64,000 nucleotides of DNA from Capsicum annuum (lineage: Eukaryota > Streptophyta > Magnoliopsida > Solanales > Solanaceae). The first letter of the stretch is position 1. The number at the start of each line of letters is the position of its first letter. The stretch is taken from assembly GCF_002878395.1 (NCBI RefSeq), contig NC_061121.1, positions 135,324,532-135,388,531 of the forward strand, given 5' to 3'. The notes under the pieces were generated by a model, which was not told the DNA's origin, did no database searches, and saw only the letters and a program-made list of their open reading frames with translations. The translations under genes and the position numbers were made by a program. Below are positions 10,839-21,684 of the stretch, piece after piece.

Positions 10839-12170
10839 CTATCTTGTCTTCTTTGTCTTTATTTTTTCATTATTGCTCCACTGCTTTCTATCTTCTTTCT
10901 ATCTTTCAGCTGGCGTTCTTATCTTTTTTTATTCTAGTTGAACTTCTGGGATAATATTGTCTTGTTCATTACATCTCGAACATAAATGATCTGGATATTT
11001 GTGTCCAATTAACTTGCAATATCTTGTTAATAATTCTTCTGAAATAAATTCCTTCCTAATTGCTCTTGCAGTTGGTTGTTTTTCTGGATTGAGTAGTGTC
11101 AAAATCTATCATCTAGCTTCTTCCATATCTGACTGTCGTAGTTTCCTTGAATTTGAATAAATCATTTGATGATCTCTTGAATAATAACTCCATATAGGGT
11201 TTCCATTGATATAATTATTTGCTAATTCTTGAATAATTGTAGATATTCCAATAATTCATTTATTTGCATAAAAATCAGGTATCTCAACTTTAGGTATGTC
11301 TGGCTGTTGAACAATATCTTCCGGTATAATTATATCTCTGGTTAATCCTATTTTTACAACTTGTATAATTGGTTTAATTTCGTCACATAATATCTCCGCT
11401 GGTGCAGTATAAAACTTTATAAAAAATAGATTTCCTTTGGTTATTTTCTTATAGGTGGCGAATGCTCTATATAATTCTGGTATGGCTGTTAGTTCATCTC
11501 CATCTTGGGTATATATGGTATTTAACAATCCTTAACTGAAACAAGTTTTAACTAAGCTTAGGTTAGTTTTTGATAATGCGATTAACTTATTGTAACCTTG
11601 TAATTTTTGGGTTATATAGTTTGTGTTTGGTTCTTGGATATTTGTGGATCTGGGGTAAAGGTTTAGATAAGTCTGCATTTTGTGGATATTTTCTATGTAT
11701 GCTCGAGTTATATGGTTATAGACTTCTCTATCTTGGTTTAAACTTTCTTGCTATGTGGTAGTTTGTGGGAGTATGAACAAGGGATCTTTTTGTGTTTTTG
11801 GTATAAATGATTTTTCAAATATCTTATTCATGTTCATTTTCTAATATCTTTGTCCACTAACTCCTTTGCTTGTACCTGTAATTGTAGATTGATAAATGTT
11901 ACGGGTTTTATGGAGTGTCCCAACGTCTCCTTTTAACTCTAGAATTTTGAAGTCTTCCGATCAATATAGCTCTGCACACTACTGAGTTATCTGGTTCATA
12001 GCTTTAGACTTCAGTTTAACTTCATTAGTCTTTAGATTTTCTATTTCATTACTCATACTGTCCACTTTCATTGAAAGTGTAGTTAGGGTTTTGAGTATCT
12101 TTTCTAAAACATCATCTTCTATTATATTTGTCTGTGTAGCTTTGTCTTGATATGTAATCTGCAATGACAT
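10839..12170 (-). pseudogene. Caulimovirid transactivator / inclusion body protein (ORF after pol)
   Basis: This protein lets ribosomes reinitiate on downstream viral ORFs and forms inclusion bodies. The start is the ATG at 12170 (MSLQITYQDKATQTNIIEDD), which overlaps the end of the polymerase frame. An N-terminal coiled-coil-like segment (LEKILKTLTTLSMKVDSMSN) runs to 11979. The conserved core is at 11256-11528 (ELYRAFATYKKITKGNLFFI) and continues in other frames to about 10950 with an RYCKLIGHKYPDHLCSRC segment that looks like a small zinc-binding motif. The tail is basic. Several frameshifts and stops separate these pieces. The size of about 440 codons is in line with the family. Assignment rests on core motif and gene order. 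Confidence 0.7.
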
Positions 12171-14330
12171 TCTTATTAGTTTTGATTACTTCAATTGTAA
12201 ATGTAAAATTTAATATATTTAATACTAGTCTCCGAATCTCTTTTATTGTAACTGAATTTTGTATTTTCTTTGTTAACCACCAATGTACCTGTGTATTATC
12301 TGTTCGTACAATAAACTTTTTATATACAATATATGGCTCAAATACTAATAAACATTTATATAATGAACATAATTCTTTTCTATTTATTTCTCATTTTATT
12401 TCTGTTTCATTAAACGTACCTGAGTAGTATCTACAATGATTTTCTAATTTTTCTTCTTCATATCTATATTTAAGTACTCCTCCATAACTATATTCGCTTG
12501 CATCTACTTCTACTATATATGTAAATTTTTTATTTTCGTCTGGGAATTGTAATTTTGGTAATTCTTTACAAAGTATTTTTATTTTCTGAACTTGTTTTTT
12601 ATCTTTTTCGTTGTAATTATACTCTACATCCTTTTTTAATTTTTTCTGTAATGGCTGTAGGTTTTCTGTTAATTTTGCTATATATTATCTAACTTGGTTT
12701 ACTAATCCTAAAAATAATTGTAATTTCTTTTTTTGTATCTAACTCTTTTTTTGAATTTATTATTTTTTGTACTATATGTTGTTGCATTTTTACTCCGCTT
12801 TTATCTATTTGTATTCCTAAAAATTCTATCTGTTTTTCATAATTTCAGCTTTCTTTTCACTTAAACTTATTCCCAATTTTTCTATTATATCTGTAAATTA
12901 TTCTAATAGTTTTAAATGTTCCTCTTTAGTTTATGTATATAATAGTATATCATCTATGTATACTATACAATTAGGTAGTTGTTTAAAATAACTATCCATA
13001 AAGTGTTGGTATCTACCTGGTGCATTTTTATATCCAAATTGTGACACATTCCATTTATAAAATTCTTGTGGTACTGTAAATGCAGTTAACTTTTTAGATT
13101 CTTCTTCTAACTTTAAATGGTAAAATCCTGATTTACAATCAAATTTACTAAAGTAATTATATCCTTGTATTTGTCTTATTTTTAATATTTTATTTGATAT
13201 TGGATAATTATATGTCATAGTTTTTGCATTTAGGTTTCTATAATCAATAACCATACTACTTTTTCCTCTTTTTTTGTTCACTATATTTATTTACTATAAA
13301 TGCTGGACTATTGTGTTTACTATTATTTTTTTGTATATATTGTTTGTCTAATAATTCATCTATATGCATTTTAAATTCTTTTAAATCACCAAAGTTATAT
13401 GTTAATGATTTCTGGGTTATTATGTTATTTTTATCTATTAGCTCAATTTTTACAGTAATTTTATGTTTTTCCCATCCTTTTAATGGATCTTCACTGTATA
13501 ATTATCTTAATTTTTTCTTTATTATTTCTACCTTATTTATTGAAATAGAGTCATTTCTTCTTTATTTATTGAAAATATAATTAGTTCTATTGTGTCTTCA
13601 GTATTTTTTATATTTTCTAATTTTTGTGTGATTTTTTCACTTCCTTTTATTCAATCAGTTTTCTTTCTTATTTTATTAATAATTCTTTTTGCTCTTACCT
13701 TTTGTTTACATAGTTTTGTAAACCACAAGTGTGTTCTAGTTATTATATGTGGGTATAATTTATCTAAAAATGGCATTCCTAAAAGCATATCTTTTGATGT
13801 TAGTTCATAATTATAGATTTCTTCTATTGTTAATATCTTATCTCATACTTGTATTTTTACATTTCTAGCTTTATAAGTAAATAAGCTTCCTTCATTATTA
13901 AATCCTCTAACTACTATTGATGTTTTTAATTTATCCCATTTACTATTTGGTAAACAATTATATCTACATAAATTGGCTTCTGCTCCTGTATCTATCATAT
14001 GCGAATAATATCTGTTGTAATATCCTTCTACTATTATCTTTATCAATACATATATTTTCATATCATGTCAAAGTTCTTTTTATTAATAATTTTTCTTTAT
14101 TATATGTTATGGTTAATTGTGTATGTTCTATATTGTATGGTTTTACTTGTTCTAACCATTTTATTCTTAATATTATGTCTGCTTTTTCCATATCTTCTTT
14201 TATTTCAAATTCTATTTTTATTTTTCTAATTCCTATTATTATTTATTTTTCTGCTGTATCCTTAATAGTTATTAAACTTCTAGGTAGATCTGAGCATATA
14301 TAACTATTATATTTTATTTCTTCATTTTTT
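12112..14330 (-). pseudogene. Caulimovirid polymerase ORF: protease, reverse transcriptase, RNase H
   Basis: The ORF runs protease - RT - RNase H. Protease: an open piece at 13843-14061 with the active-site motif DTGAE (13978-13992). RT: the best piece is 12931-13281, with VIDYRNLNAKT, FSKFDCKSGFYHLKLEEES, QFGYKNAPGRYQHFMD, and the catalytic YIDD at 12949-12960. RNase H: the first acidic motif, VDASEYSYGGVLK, lies near 12480-12520, RTDNTQVHWW near 12280-12310, and NVIADYISRQ at the end. The frame ends at the TGA 12112-12114, overlapping the transactivator start by 59 nt. Stops and frameshifts lie between all three domains. RNase H plus YIDD without integrase separates it from LTR elements. 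Confidence 0.88.
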
Positions 14331-14339
14331 ACTAAATAT

Positions 14340-15380
14340 TTTGCTATATAATTTTCTTCTTATTCTGTATTAGGAGTATTAAATATTTTTTTTTATTTAT
14401 TGTTCCCGTTATATAATATTGAGTTAAATTAACTGTTGAAGTTATTTCATAGTTTGTTCTTTTTGATGATCCTGATGATTCTGGTTTTTCAAAAGCTATT
14501 CTTTTTGTTGTACTTATTCTATCATTTATTATTTCTAAATCTTCTTCTATATCTATGTCTTTGTAACTATAATCATTGTTATCAATTGTTTTTACAAATT
14601 GTTCGAAAGGACTTTCTATTTGTATTTTATTAATTTTATTTTTCCATTTATTTTATGTTTCGTTGTTAATACATATAGATTTTTACATCTTGCTGTAAAT
14701 ATTTTACTTCCTGGGGTTAGTTCTATTTCTGATATTTTTCAATATAATACTAATGATTTATCTATGTTTTTATCTGTTATTGCTACTGAATAATTCACAC
14801 TTATTATAAATTTAAATTTTTGGTATATTAAATTTCCTTTTATGACAGTTATTATACTTTTTTCTATAGGTTTTATAATTCTATCATCTGCTAAATATAA
14901 TTCTATTGGTGTATCTACTCCTTTTCTAAAACATGCATTTATTAATATCTCTGTTCCACCAATGTGTATATATTTTATTGAGTCTTTACTTTTTATATCG
15001 TTTATTTCTTTATTAATTATTCTTTTTGTTATTAGTGGTATAATAGCTCTTCCTTTTGCATATTTACAGTCTATTACATGTTCTTTTTGGCTTACTACGT
15101 AGTATTCGTCTTTTCGTCTGCTAAATATGTTTTTTATTGTTGAAATTTTAAATATTTTTTCTACACTTAAATCTAATTCTTTTCCTTTTATTTTGTCAAA
15201 TATATTATTATCAAATATTATTTTTTGATCTGTTCCTTCTTCATTTAAATATTCTTCCTTTGTTATTATTTTTATATCTTCTTTAGTTATTTGATTCATT
15301 TTTATATCTTCTTTAGTTATTTGATTCATTTTTATATCTTCTTTAGTTATTTGATTCATTTTTATATCTTCTTCAGTCAT
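14340..15380 (-). pseudogene. Caulimovirid movement protein (30K superfamily type)
   Basis: Movement proteins of this group form tubules through plasmodesmata. The ORF 14739-15380 begins at an ATG overlapping the previous stop and has four 10-residue repeats (MNQITKEDIK) at its N-terminus. The body carries the segments HIGGTEILINACFRKGVDTP, IELYLADDRIIKPIEKSI and FKFIISVNYSVAITDKN, which match the order seen in caulimovirid movement proteins. A stop near 14739 ends the frame, and degraded coding continues to about 14340 in other frames (LEIINDRISTTKR near 14480-14560). It lies between the zinc-knuckle end of the coat ORF and the protease. The assignment is from motif shape and position. Confidence 0.7.
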
Positions 15381-15390
15381 TTGATTTATT
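15271..15390 (-). repeat. Four tandem 30-bp repeats at the movement protein N-terminus
   Basis: Three perfect copies (15271-15300, 15301-15330, 15331-15360) and a fourth with a few substitutions (15361-15390). The unit is a multiple of three, so each copy adds ten residues (MNQITKEDIK) without shifting the frame. Only the 5'-most copy on the sense strand carries the ATG, because it reads ATGACTGA where the others read ATAACTAA. Confidence 0.97.
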
Positions 15391-17168
15391 TGATTTACTA
15401 TCTATTTCATTATCAGTTTTATCCTCCGAAATTTCATATATACTATCGTCACTTTCTAATTCGTAATCTATATAATCTATTTGCATACATTCTGTATTTT
15501 CCATCTTTATTTCTGACATTTGTTTCTTTTTTGGGCTTTTAGGCATTTTACAATCTCTAGCTAAATATCCTAGTTTTTCCACAATTATAACAAGTACATC
15601 CTTTTATAGATTTCTTTTACCTATATGGTCTTTTATGTTTATAATTTTTTACATAATATCTTTTTCTTGGTTTCTTATATTTATATTTTGATATTTTTGT
15701 ATTTCTTGTATTTCTTGTGTCTTTTTTTTTTCTTGTAATATCTTTCTTCACATCCAAATTGAGGTGCTATTTTATCTTTGCAACATGCTAAATTTCTTAT
15801 TAATGTTTTTCCATTTTTATTTCTTCTCTATATTTTTCACATAGATTCCTATACCATTGTTGTAAAAATTTTATTGTTGCTCCTAGGGTATCTACTATTT
15901 TTGCTTCATCCCAACTCTTTATTATTTTTGAACTAAATGGTTTAGGTAATTTAATAAAATATAATCTTCTTACTGCTTTACTTTCTTCTGTATTATATGC
16001 TCCTTTATAGTAGTATTCTTTAAATGCGCATGTATATTCATCTATATAGCACATATTACATATTGCTGGTTTTAACATTAAATTTCTATTTATATCTTTT
16101 TCTTTATTTTGTTCTTCTTCTGCTTTTGTCATACTGTTAAATTCATCTCTTATAGCTATTTCATATTTTTTCAATATGTCTATAGGTGTTAGTTTAGTTA
16201 CTGTTGTTCCTTTCATTTTTTTATCATCTCTTAATATCTTTTTACTTTCTTTAGTTAAATTTAAAAATCATAATTTTGCTGTTCCTATTAGTGTTCTTTC
16301 TATATATTCTGGTGCATCTATTGCATTTATACCATTGTCTAATAATTTTTTTGCTATATATCCTATCCATAATTGTATCGTTTTATCTACATCTATTACA
16401 CAATCTAAGTCTAAGAAGTTATAATTTTTATTAATTATCTGTTTTGGTGTCCATTTGTTATATTCATTTTTTAGGTTAAATTTTTTAAACTTATCTTTAT
16501 AATGATATGTAGGTTTTTTTTATTTCTGATGTATTAGGTATTATATTTTCATTGTCTTCTTTATCAAGAGTATTTATTTTCGTGTTTATATTTTTTAAGT
16601 TTTCTTTATTAATTACTTCTTATTTTTCATTGATTTCTAACTTTTCTATATTTGTTAAGATTTCTGTATATGTTTCACTATCTTCCGAATCATAATTATT
16701 TGTTTCTTCAGCATTTATTATATTTATTTCTATTTCATTAGTTTCTAATTTTTTATTTTCTTCTTCTAATTTTTGTTTAAATTGATTCATTTTAATTAAT
16801 AATTTTTTTTCTTTTTCTTTTTTCTTTTTCTTTTTGTCTTTTTTCATACAGATCTTTTAGCATTTATAATTCTTTTTCTAATTCAGCAATCCTACTATTT
16901 TTAGTTTCTTCTATTTTTTGTATTTCTTTTATAGTTTATTGTTTTATTTGATCTATTTCTTTTTTCCTATCTATTTCTTCGTTTTCTTTTGCTATTCTTA
17001 TCATAGCTGTTAATTTATCTTCTAATTTTAATTTTTCTTTAACATTAAATATAAATATTTACCTATTTTCTTATATCTTCTTCCTAAATTGGAAAATACT
17101 ATTCTTATTTTTAATCCTTCATGGTTTTCATATGTTTTTTCATCTATTATAAATTCTTCTTTGTTCAT
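15373..17168 (-). pseudogene. Caulimovirid coat protein ORF with zinc knuckle
   Basis: This encodes the capsid protein. The likely start is the ATG at 17168 (MNKEEFIIDEKTYENHEG). A lysine/glutamate-rich coiled-coil stretch follows to about 16600 (open at 16620-16847). The conserved coat core spans about 15800-16480, with IQLWIGYIAKKLLDNG, APEYIERTLIGTAKL, and an open piece at 15800-16216 (CNMCYIDEYTCAFKEYYY, LPKPFSSKIIKSWDEAK, QQWYRNLCEKYREE). A basic region and a zinc knuckle at 15550-15592 follow, then an acidic tail to the TGA at 15373. The knuckle reads C-Y-N-C-G-K-L-G-Y-L-A-R-D-C, with Tyr at the His position and a frameshift at an A-run inside it. Several stops and shifts break the ORF. 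Confidence 0.82.
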
Positions 17169-17173
17169 TTTAT

Positions 17174-17467
17174 CTACTTGATAGTATATAGATCATGTTG
17201 ATATATGTATTCTAGACTATCTATTTGTGATTCTAAATATGATATTTCTTCTTTTTGTGCTTTTATTGATTTTTGACATACTCCTACAATCATGTTATAT
17301 TGTAGTCTTTCTTTTCTTATTTTTAATTCTCTCCATTTTTCAATTATTATTTATTTTAGTTCTTTATATTTTTAGAATTTTGGTATATTATTCATCTTTA
17401 CAATATTAAAATATTTTGGTGGATACCGAAATTTGATTTTATCATAATTAGGTGGTATATATCTCAT
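17174..17467 (-). pseudogene. Viral small ORF 2 (coiled-coil protein, unrecognised)
   Basis: From the ATG at 17467 the frame runs 97 codons to a TAG at 17174, six bases before the coat ORF start. It begins MRYIPPNYDKIKFRYPPKYF and then has two internal TAA stops. It ends with a charged helix-prone stretch (KAQKEEISYLESQIDSLEYI). I cannot name it. Its place between the primer site and the coat ORF, and its coiled-coil look, resemble the small virion-associated proteins of other caulimovirids, but that is only an analogy. Confidence 0.5.
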
Positions 17468-17490
17468 TCTTCTAGATTTTAAATGAATTA

Positions 17491-17615
17491 TTAATTTGCC
17501 TCATTGCTAGATATTAAAGTAATTAAATAAGCTAATCTATGGGGATTTTCTTTTGTTTTATTAAAGTTTCTTTAATTTTTCTAAAAGCTTCTATATTTTT
17601 AAATGGTCTTCTCAT
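17491..17615 (-). pseudogene. Viral small ORF 1 (frameshifted)
   Basis: The first ATG after the primer site (17615) opens a short frame, MRRPFKNIEAFRKIKETLIK, that stops at 17532. A one-base shift in the A-rich run near 17547-17555 gives a continuation (NPHRLAYLITLISSNEAN) ending at 17491. The product would be about 40 residues. It is too short for family assignment. It was chosen as a gene because it is the first start after the primer site and the small-ORF series is contiguous. Confidence 0.4.
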
Positions 17616-17737
17616 TTTTAACAAATAAATAACAATGTAAATAATAATAGCTCATAATTAATGATTAAATTAACATTTCTGATATTTTTTATAATTAAAT
17701 TAACACATACCTAGTTGTACATTTTTTAAATAACGTA

Positions 17738-17749
17738 GCTCTGATACCA
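17738..17749 (-). promoter_or_regulatory. tRNA-Met primer binding site of the viral relic
   Basis: TGGTATCAGAGC on the minus strand, complementary to the 3' end of initiator tRNA-Met, which primes minus-strand DNA synthesis in caulimovirids and marks genome position 1. It lies 120 bases upstream of the first small ORF, and the viral sequence ends within a few bases of it. Confidence 0.85.
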
Positions 17750-17754
17750 ATTGT

Positions 17755-18700
17755 AAGGGGTGAGAATACCAAAGCTACAATTTTTAATACACTACATTAT
17801 ACATTTAAAATCAATCTTCAACAACCGAATTACACTTTTTCATCCTCCCATATCTTTTGTTTTTGCCCCATTTCTTTTAAGCATTTTCACAAACACATGG
17901 TGGGCGTATTGTTTATTCCTTCAAGATTCAATTTTTCTCACTTTTTTTCAATCATGGGAATATTTCTAACACCATTTATATCACTCCCAACCATCACACA
18001 TCAATTATAAACACCAATAACTATTACCTTGGGGTATCAATTTCACCTTTTTCTTATTCAATTTCTCAACTCCTTACTAATTCAATTTTTTATTAAAGCA
18101 CTTAGGAGCTTTTTGGATAAAATTAAGGTTTATCAAAGAAGGGAATTAGGCTACATATGAGGCTACCAAAGAAAACGATAAAGGCTCAATGGGGTTAACT
18201 AGGATAATGCACAATGGTAGAACAAGTAGAAGATATAAAACAAAGCTATCAAAGAAATGCCCAGCACTCTTTATTTTGCTTCACACACATACCGGACAAG
18301 TTCTAGACATCATATGCAACAAGAAATATACAAAATTCTCACATGCACATGGCACATGCTTAACTCAATAGGATCATCATTGACTCCCAACCAAACAATA
18401 GCATGAATTCAAAATTAAGCTACAAAGTGAAAGAGTCATAAAAATGAGCCTAAGAGTCTCAAAAGTAGCAATTCACTCATTCACAATGCTTTTACCAAAC
18501 AAAACACTTGCACCATGTAATAAAAAATAGCACTAACTAGAATATCTCACTTATTCCTATCCTAAAATAATTTAAATTGAGCCAAAATTTGAGAATTTTC
18601 CTACCCCACACTTAAAAATCTTCTTTGTCCCCAAAGTAAATTTAAAAATAATAGATAGAAATACTCCATGAGGCCTTTGGGCCTAGCTAGTAGCATATTT
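17755..18700 (-). mobile_element. Element T: internal untranslated region (right of the viral relic)
   Basis: Non-coding internal sequence in the same style as 8787-9250. The base composition changes sharply at the viral primer site. No ORF here has recognisable content; the 60-codon frames at 17760-17969 and 18189-18371 are noise. Confidence 0.6.
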
Positions 18701-19960
18701 TACTCATAAATGAGATCCATGGGACCCTACACTCAGTTTTTGTCATGCTTCTTAGCTTATGTTTATGGTACTCAAACTTCCCATTAACTTGTGACTCAAC
18801 CAAAAACTACATGAAGTAAAAACTACAAAAAACTAAAAAGAAAACATACCTTATCTTGGGTTGCCTCCCAAGAAGCGCCTAATTTAGTGTCGCGGCACGA
18901 CCCAATCAACTTTTTCCTCCACCTTGAGGATATAAATTTCACGCCCAACTTAGCATCCATCTTTCCTCCCTGCTCATATGGGGGTGGTACAAAAATTAAA
19001 GAACCTAGTAATGGAATATGCATAGTAAAGCACTCGGTCTTGAAGTGAGGTGTGTTGTTATGTTGCTTATCTGGTGTAAAATCAAGAATATAGGATTCTT
19101 GTTCCTCATCTTCACACTCTTCCACTATTTTAAATGATTCCATGGACAAGATATAATCTAAACATAATGTAAAAAAATGCTTCGAGTGAGGCCCAACCAA
19201 TCCTACTTCAAAATTTATGCTATCTACTACACACTTACTTTTATTCACTTTCTCAATTTCAATCTCATGATAAAGATGACAATCGAGTGGATATGATTTT
19301 TGTGTTTGCTCCATAAATTAGCTAATATCCTCCTCATATTTTTCTTTGCTTAGCCACTATAGACATGGTGGCAGTGGTAATTCCTCAACCTGTTCGACAA
19401 CTTTAGTTTTCGAGTACTCAGACTACCTCGAATTATCAGAAACTTTTTCTACAATTGGTTGGGGGGGGGGGTCAATTCTGCATCTATCTCTAATTTATTA
19501 TTCACTTGCTTTGCATCCTCCCTTTGGTTCTTCATGTATGCCAACAACTCATTCTAAGATGCTAGAATTTATTTCATCAACTCTTCTAAATTTCTCGTTT
19601 GAGTTGTGGGCTGCATGTTTGGTTGTTGTTACTGAAACTGCTGCTGGCTGTTTCATGATTGGATTTGTGGTTGATTATGTCCTGTTTGATTGTAGTAGTT
19701 TATATAATTTTACCTTTGATCATAGCCCACAAACATTATTGAATTAGGATTGACAACACATACATCTTCAGAATAACCACTATTGTCACAAACCATACAC
19801 CATATAGAATCTTCATCACTCGAAAACCATCTATCCCAAGCTGCCATGTCAAGAAGTGTGATAAAAAGAGAAATAAAAGAAAATAAAAAGAGACTAAAAA
19901 AACAAAACTATTTACAACTCAATATAGAAAGCTAAAAATAAGATAGTTGCCTAGTTACAA
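18700..19960 (-). pseudogene. Element T: gag-like coding remnant (Athila/Tat lineage)
   Basis: On the minus strand, between the primer site and the untranslated tail, there are broken gag-like pieces. Near 19600-19750 translation gives NQTGHNQPQIQS, QQQFQ and QQPNMQPTTQTRNLEELMK, the Q/N-rich C-terminal gag text of Athila/Tat elements. The open frame 18823-19314 (163 residues) ends with GSCRDTKLGASWEATQDK. The same DNA (GCGACACTAAATTAGGCGCT, then TCTTGGGAGGCAACCC) is a phrase often seen near the end of coding in this lineage. No protease, RT or integrase was found. The element is therefore a deleted, non-autonomous copy. Confidence 0.6.
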
Positions 19961-19979
19961 GTCTCCGGTAACGGCGCCA
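19961..19979 (-). promoter_or_regulatory. Element T primer binding site (TGGCGCCGTT type)
   Basis: On the minus strand it reads TGGCGCCGTTACCGGAGAC, six bases after the LTR end. The TGGCGCCGTTgCCGGgGA primer site is characteristic of Athila-type elements. It fixes 19986-21679 as the 5' LTR and sets the orientation of T. Confidence 0.85.
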
Positions 19980-19985
19980 AAAACT

Positions 19986-21679
19986 TGGCAGCGCCCAAGT
20001 GCACACGCAAGTGTACGTGGTCTTATCAAGTATTAAAGTGGCTTCAAGAAATCCCAAGTATCGATCTCTCAGGGACTTGCGTTCGTCGAATATCCAATTC
20101 TAGTTCAACAATTGAGAAAAAGTAAACAATAGTTTTTGGAATTGTAAACTAATAGAAACTAAACTAATGCAGAAAAGTAATGACTTAGGACAATCAATGA
20201 ATAGAAGCCCAGGGTTAAAGATTAATAACAATCGTACTACGCTATTGAATTTCATTCGTTAGATTGCTTATCTTGGTTGTTGATTCATAGGGTTAATTGT
20301 ATGATAATGGTCTCTCGACCTCTAATCGTTTACCTAATTTGGACATTACAACTACATCATTGAGCGGGGATGTAATAATCCATTTAAGTGTATTAAAGCT
20401 ATCATCCTACATTTGAATCAAGTAAGGCTCGTAAGTACATCCCTGTCCTAGGTGCTAAATTCAATTCCTTATTTTATAAAGAAACAAGAATCATACTTTG
20501 TTTATTCCTATGTTCTATCTCCCTATTCCTTCTCCCAAGATCAAAAGGTTGACAATTGATGTATTCAAAGGGTAGCTAATCCTTAAAATAGTTAAATTAA
20601 GAAAAACAAACAACCAATAATGATAAGAAAATTAAACAAAATTAATTCAAAATGAAAGTATTCATGATCTTGGCCTTAACCCCAAAAAGGGATTTTAGCC
20701 TTGAATGAAAATATTCATCATCCAATCCCTTGGAGTGATGATGCAAACCATACAAAAAACTAAATTAAAGAACGATAAAACCTAAAAAGAAGTTGTGGAA
20801 GCCTCCAATGATCTCCCAAGTGATCTAGGGTGTTCCAAGATATCCCAAGATGATTAAAACGTAATTTAACATGTTATATTTATAGTAGATAAGTCATAAA
20901 CCTATTGGGATTGGATTTCCACATAATACTTGTTTAGCAAAGTATTTTTTTCTACTTTTGATGGCCATTGCGATGCGGTATTGAGCCAATCGACAATTGT
21001 CAATTTCCAGAATCTCACTACAATTTCACCGTGTCACGGAGACTCCTAAAAATCCACCAAATTCCACACACGCTCCATACATTTCAGGGGTCCAAACTGC
21101 ATTAATTTTTGTATTGTGCTTTCGTTGAGCCATTCTGAGCCTTTTTGAGTTATTTCCACTTGATTTGAAACTTGTATATCCTTCATATATAATCATAATA
21201 AATTCACAAAGTATCCTAAATCATTAAACACAACAAATTATAGCTCAAAAAAACACAACATCCTCAACGGTGAACTAGAAACATGGGCTATGCATAGTCT
21301 AAATTCATATTGAGCTTAAGCTTATTATTTTGACCCTTGTCTTGATCCAATTGATCCTTGAACACTATAAATAAGTTTTTTCACATATAAATATATAATA
21401 AAAACCTTATTAACTCATTTAAACACATTTTAACCCAACACAATAGACTAGAAAAACACCTAGGTCAAGCTAGTTACGCTAGTTTTCCCGGTTGAACTCT
21501 AAATGCTCAGATTGAATCAAAAATCATGTGAAACCACTATGAAACATTATGAACACATACTTGGACACATAAATTCTCATTTATGTCATTATCAACACAT
21601 ATATCATAAGAATCATCCTAAAAAAAGGCTAAAAAAGCTAGAATAGTAATGCTAGAATGCATAAATACACCCAACATCA
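19986..21679 (-). mobile_element. Element T: 5' LTR (minus strand)
   Basis: The LTR is about 1.69 kb and matches 7007-8786. In plus orientation it starts TGGCAGCGCCCAAG and ends CACCCAACATCA. It lacks about 86 bp present in the other LTR. It is followed by the GGTAC duplication. Confidence 0.9.
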
Positions 21680-21684
21680 GGTAC
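21680..21684. repeat. Target site duplication GGTAC (right copy, element T)
   Basis: Identical to 7002-7006. The base after it resumes the integrase reading of element B (TQF...). Confidence 0.9.

Larger units (their letters stand above)
9250..17750 (-). mobile_element. Endogenous caulimovirid (pararetrovirus) relic, Solendovirus-like
   Basis: This 8.5-kb minus-strand block is clearly more AT-rich than its flanks. It carries a full caulimovirid gene order: tRNA-Met primer site, two small ORFs, coat protein with zinc knuckle, movement protein, aspartic protease, RT, RNase H and transactivator, then an intergenic promoter. Coat protein placed before movement protein, a separate polymerase ORF and a separate transactivator ORF is the layout known from Solendovirus and Cavemovirus; Solendovirus relatives are known as integrated copies in Solanaceae. 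There is no integrase and there are no LTRs of its own. Many stops and frameshifts mean it is a defective relic. It lies inside element T. The genus is an inference. Confidence 0.85.

Noticed and set aside
13311..15542. Plus-strand ORFs rich in Phe, Leu and Ile that look like multi-pass membrane proteins (13311-13580, 13917-14303, 14436-14793, 14842-15102, 15291-15542)
   Set aside because: They are antisense shadows of the AT-rich viral protease, movement and coat genes; Lys/Glu-rich codons on the minus strand read as Phe/Leu on the plus strand.
17738..17749. Could be the primer site of a copia or gypsy element (TTACA-AT-TGGTATCAGAGC pattern)
   Set aside because: No LTR is present on the upstream side, and downstream genes are caulimovirid in order and motif.
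18823..19314. 163-residue minus-strand ORF as an independent host gene
   Set aside because: It lies between primer site and tail of element T and ends in a phrase common to Athila/Tat internal regions.
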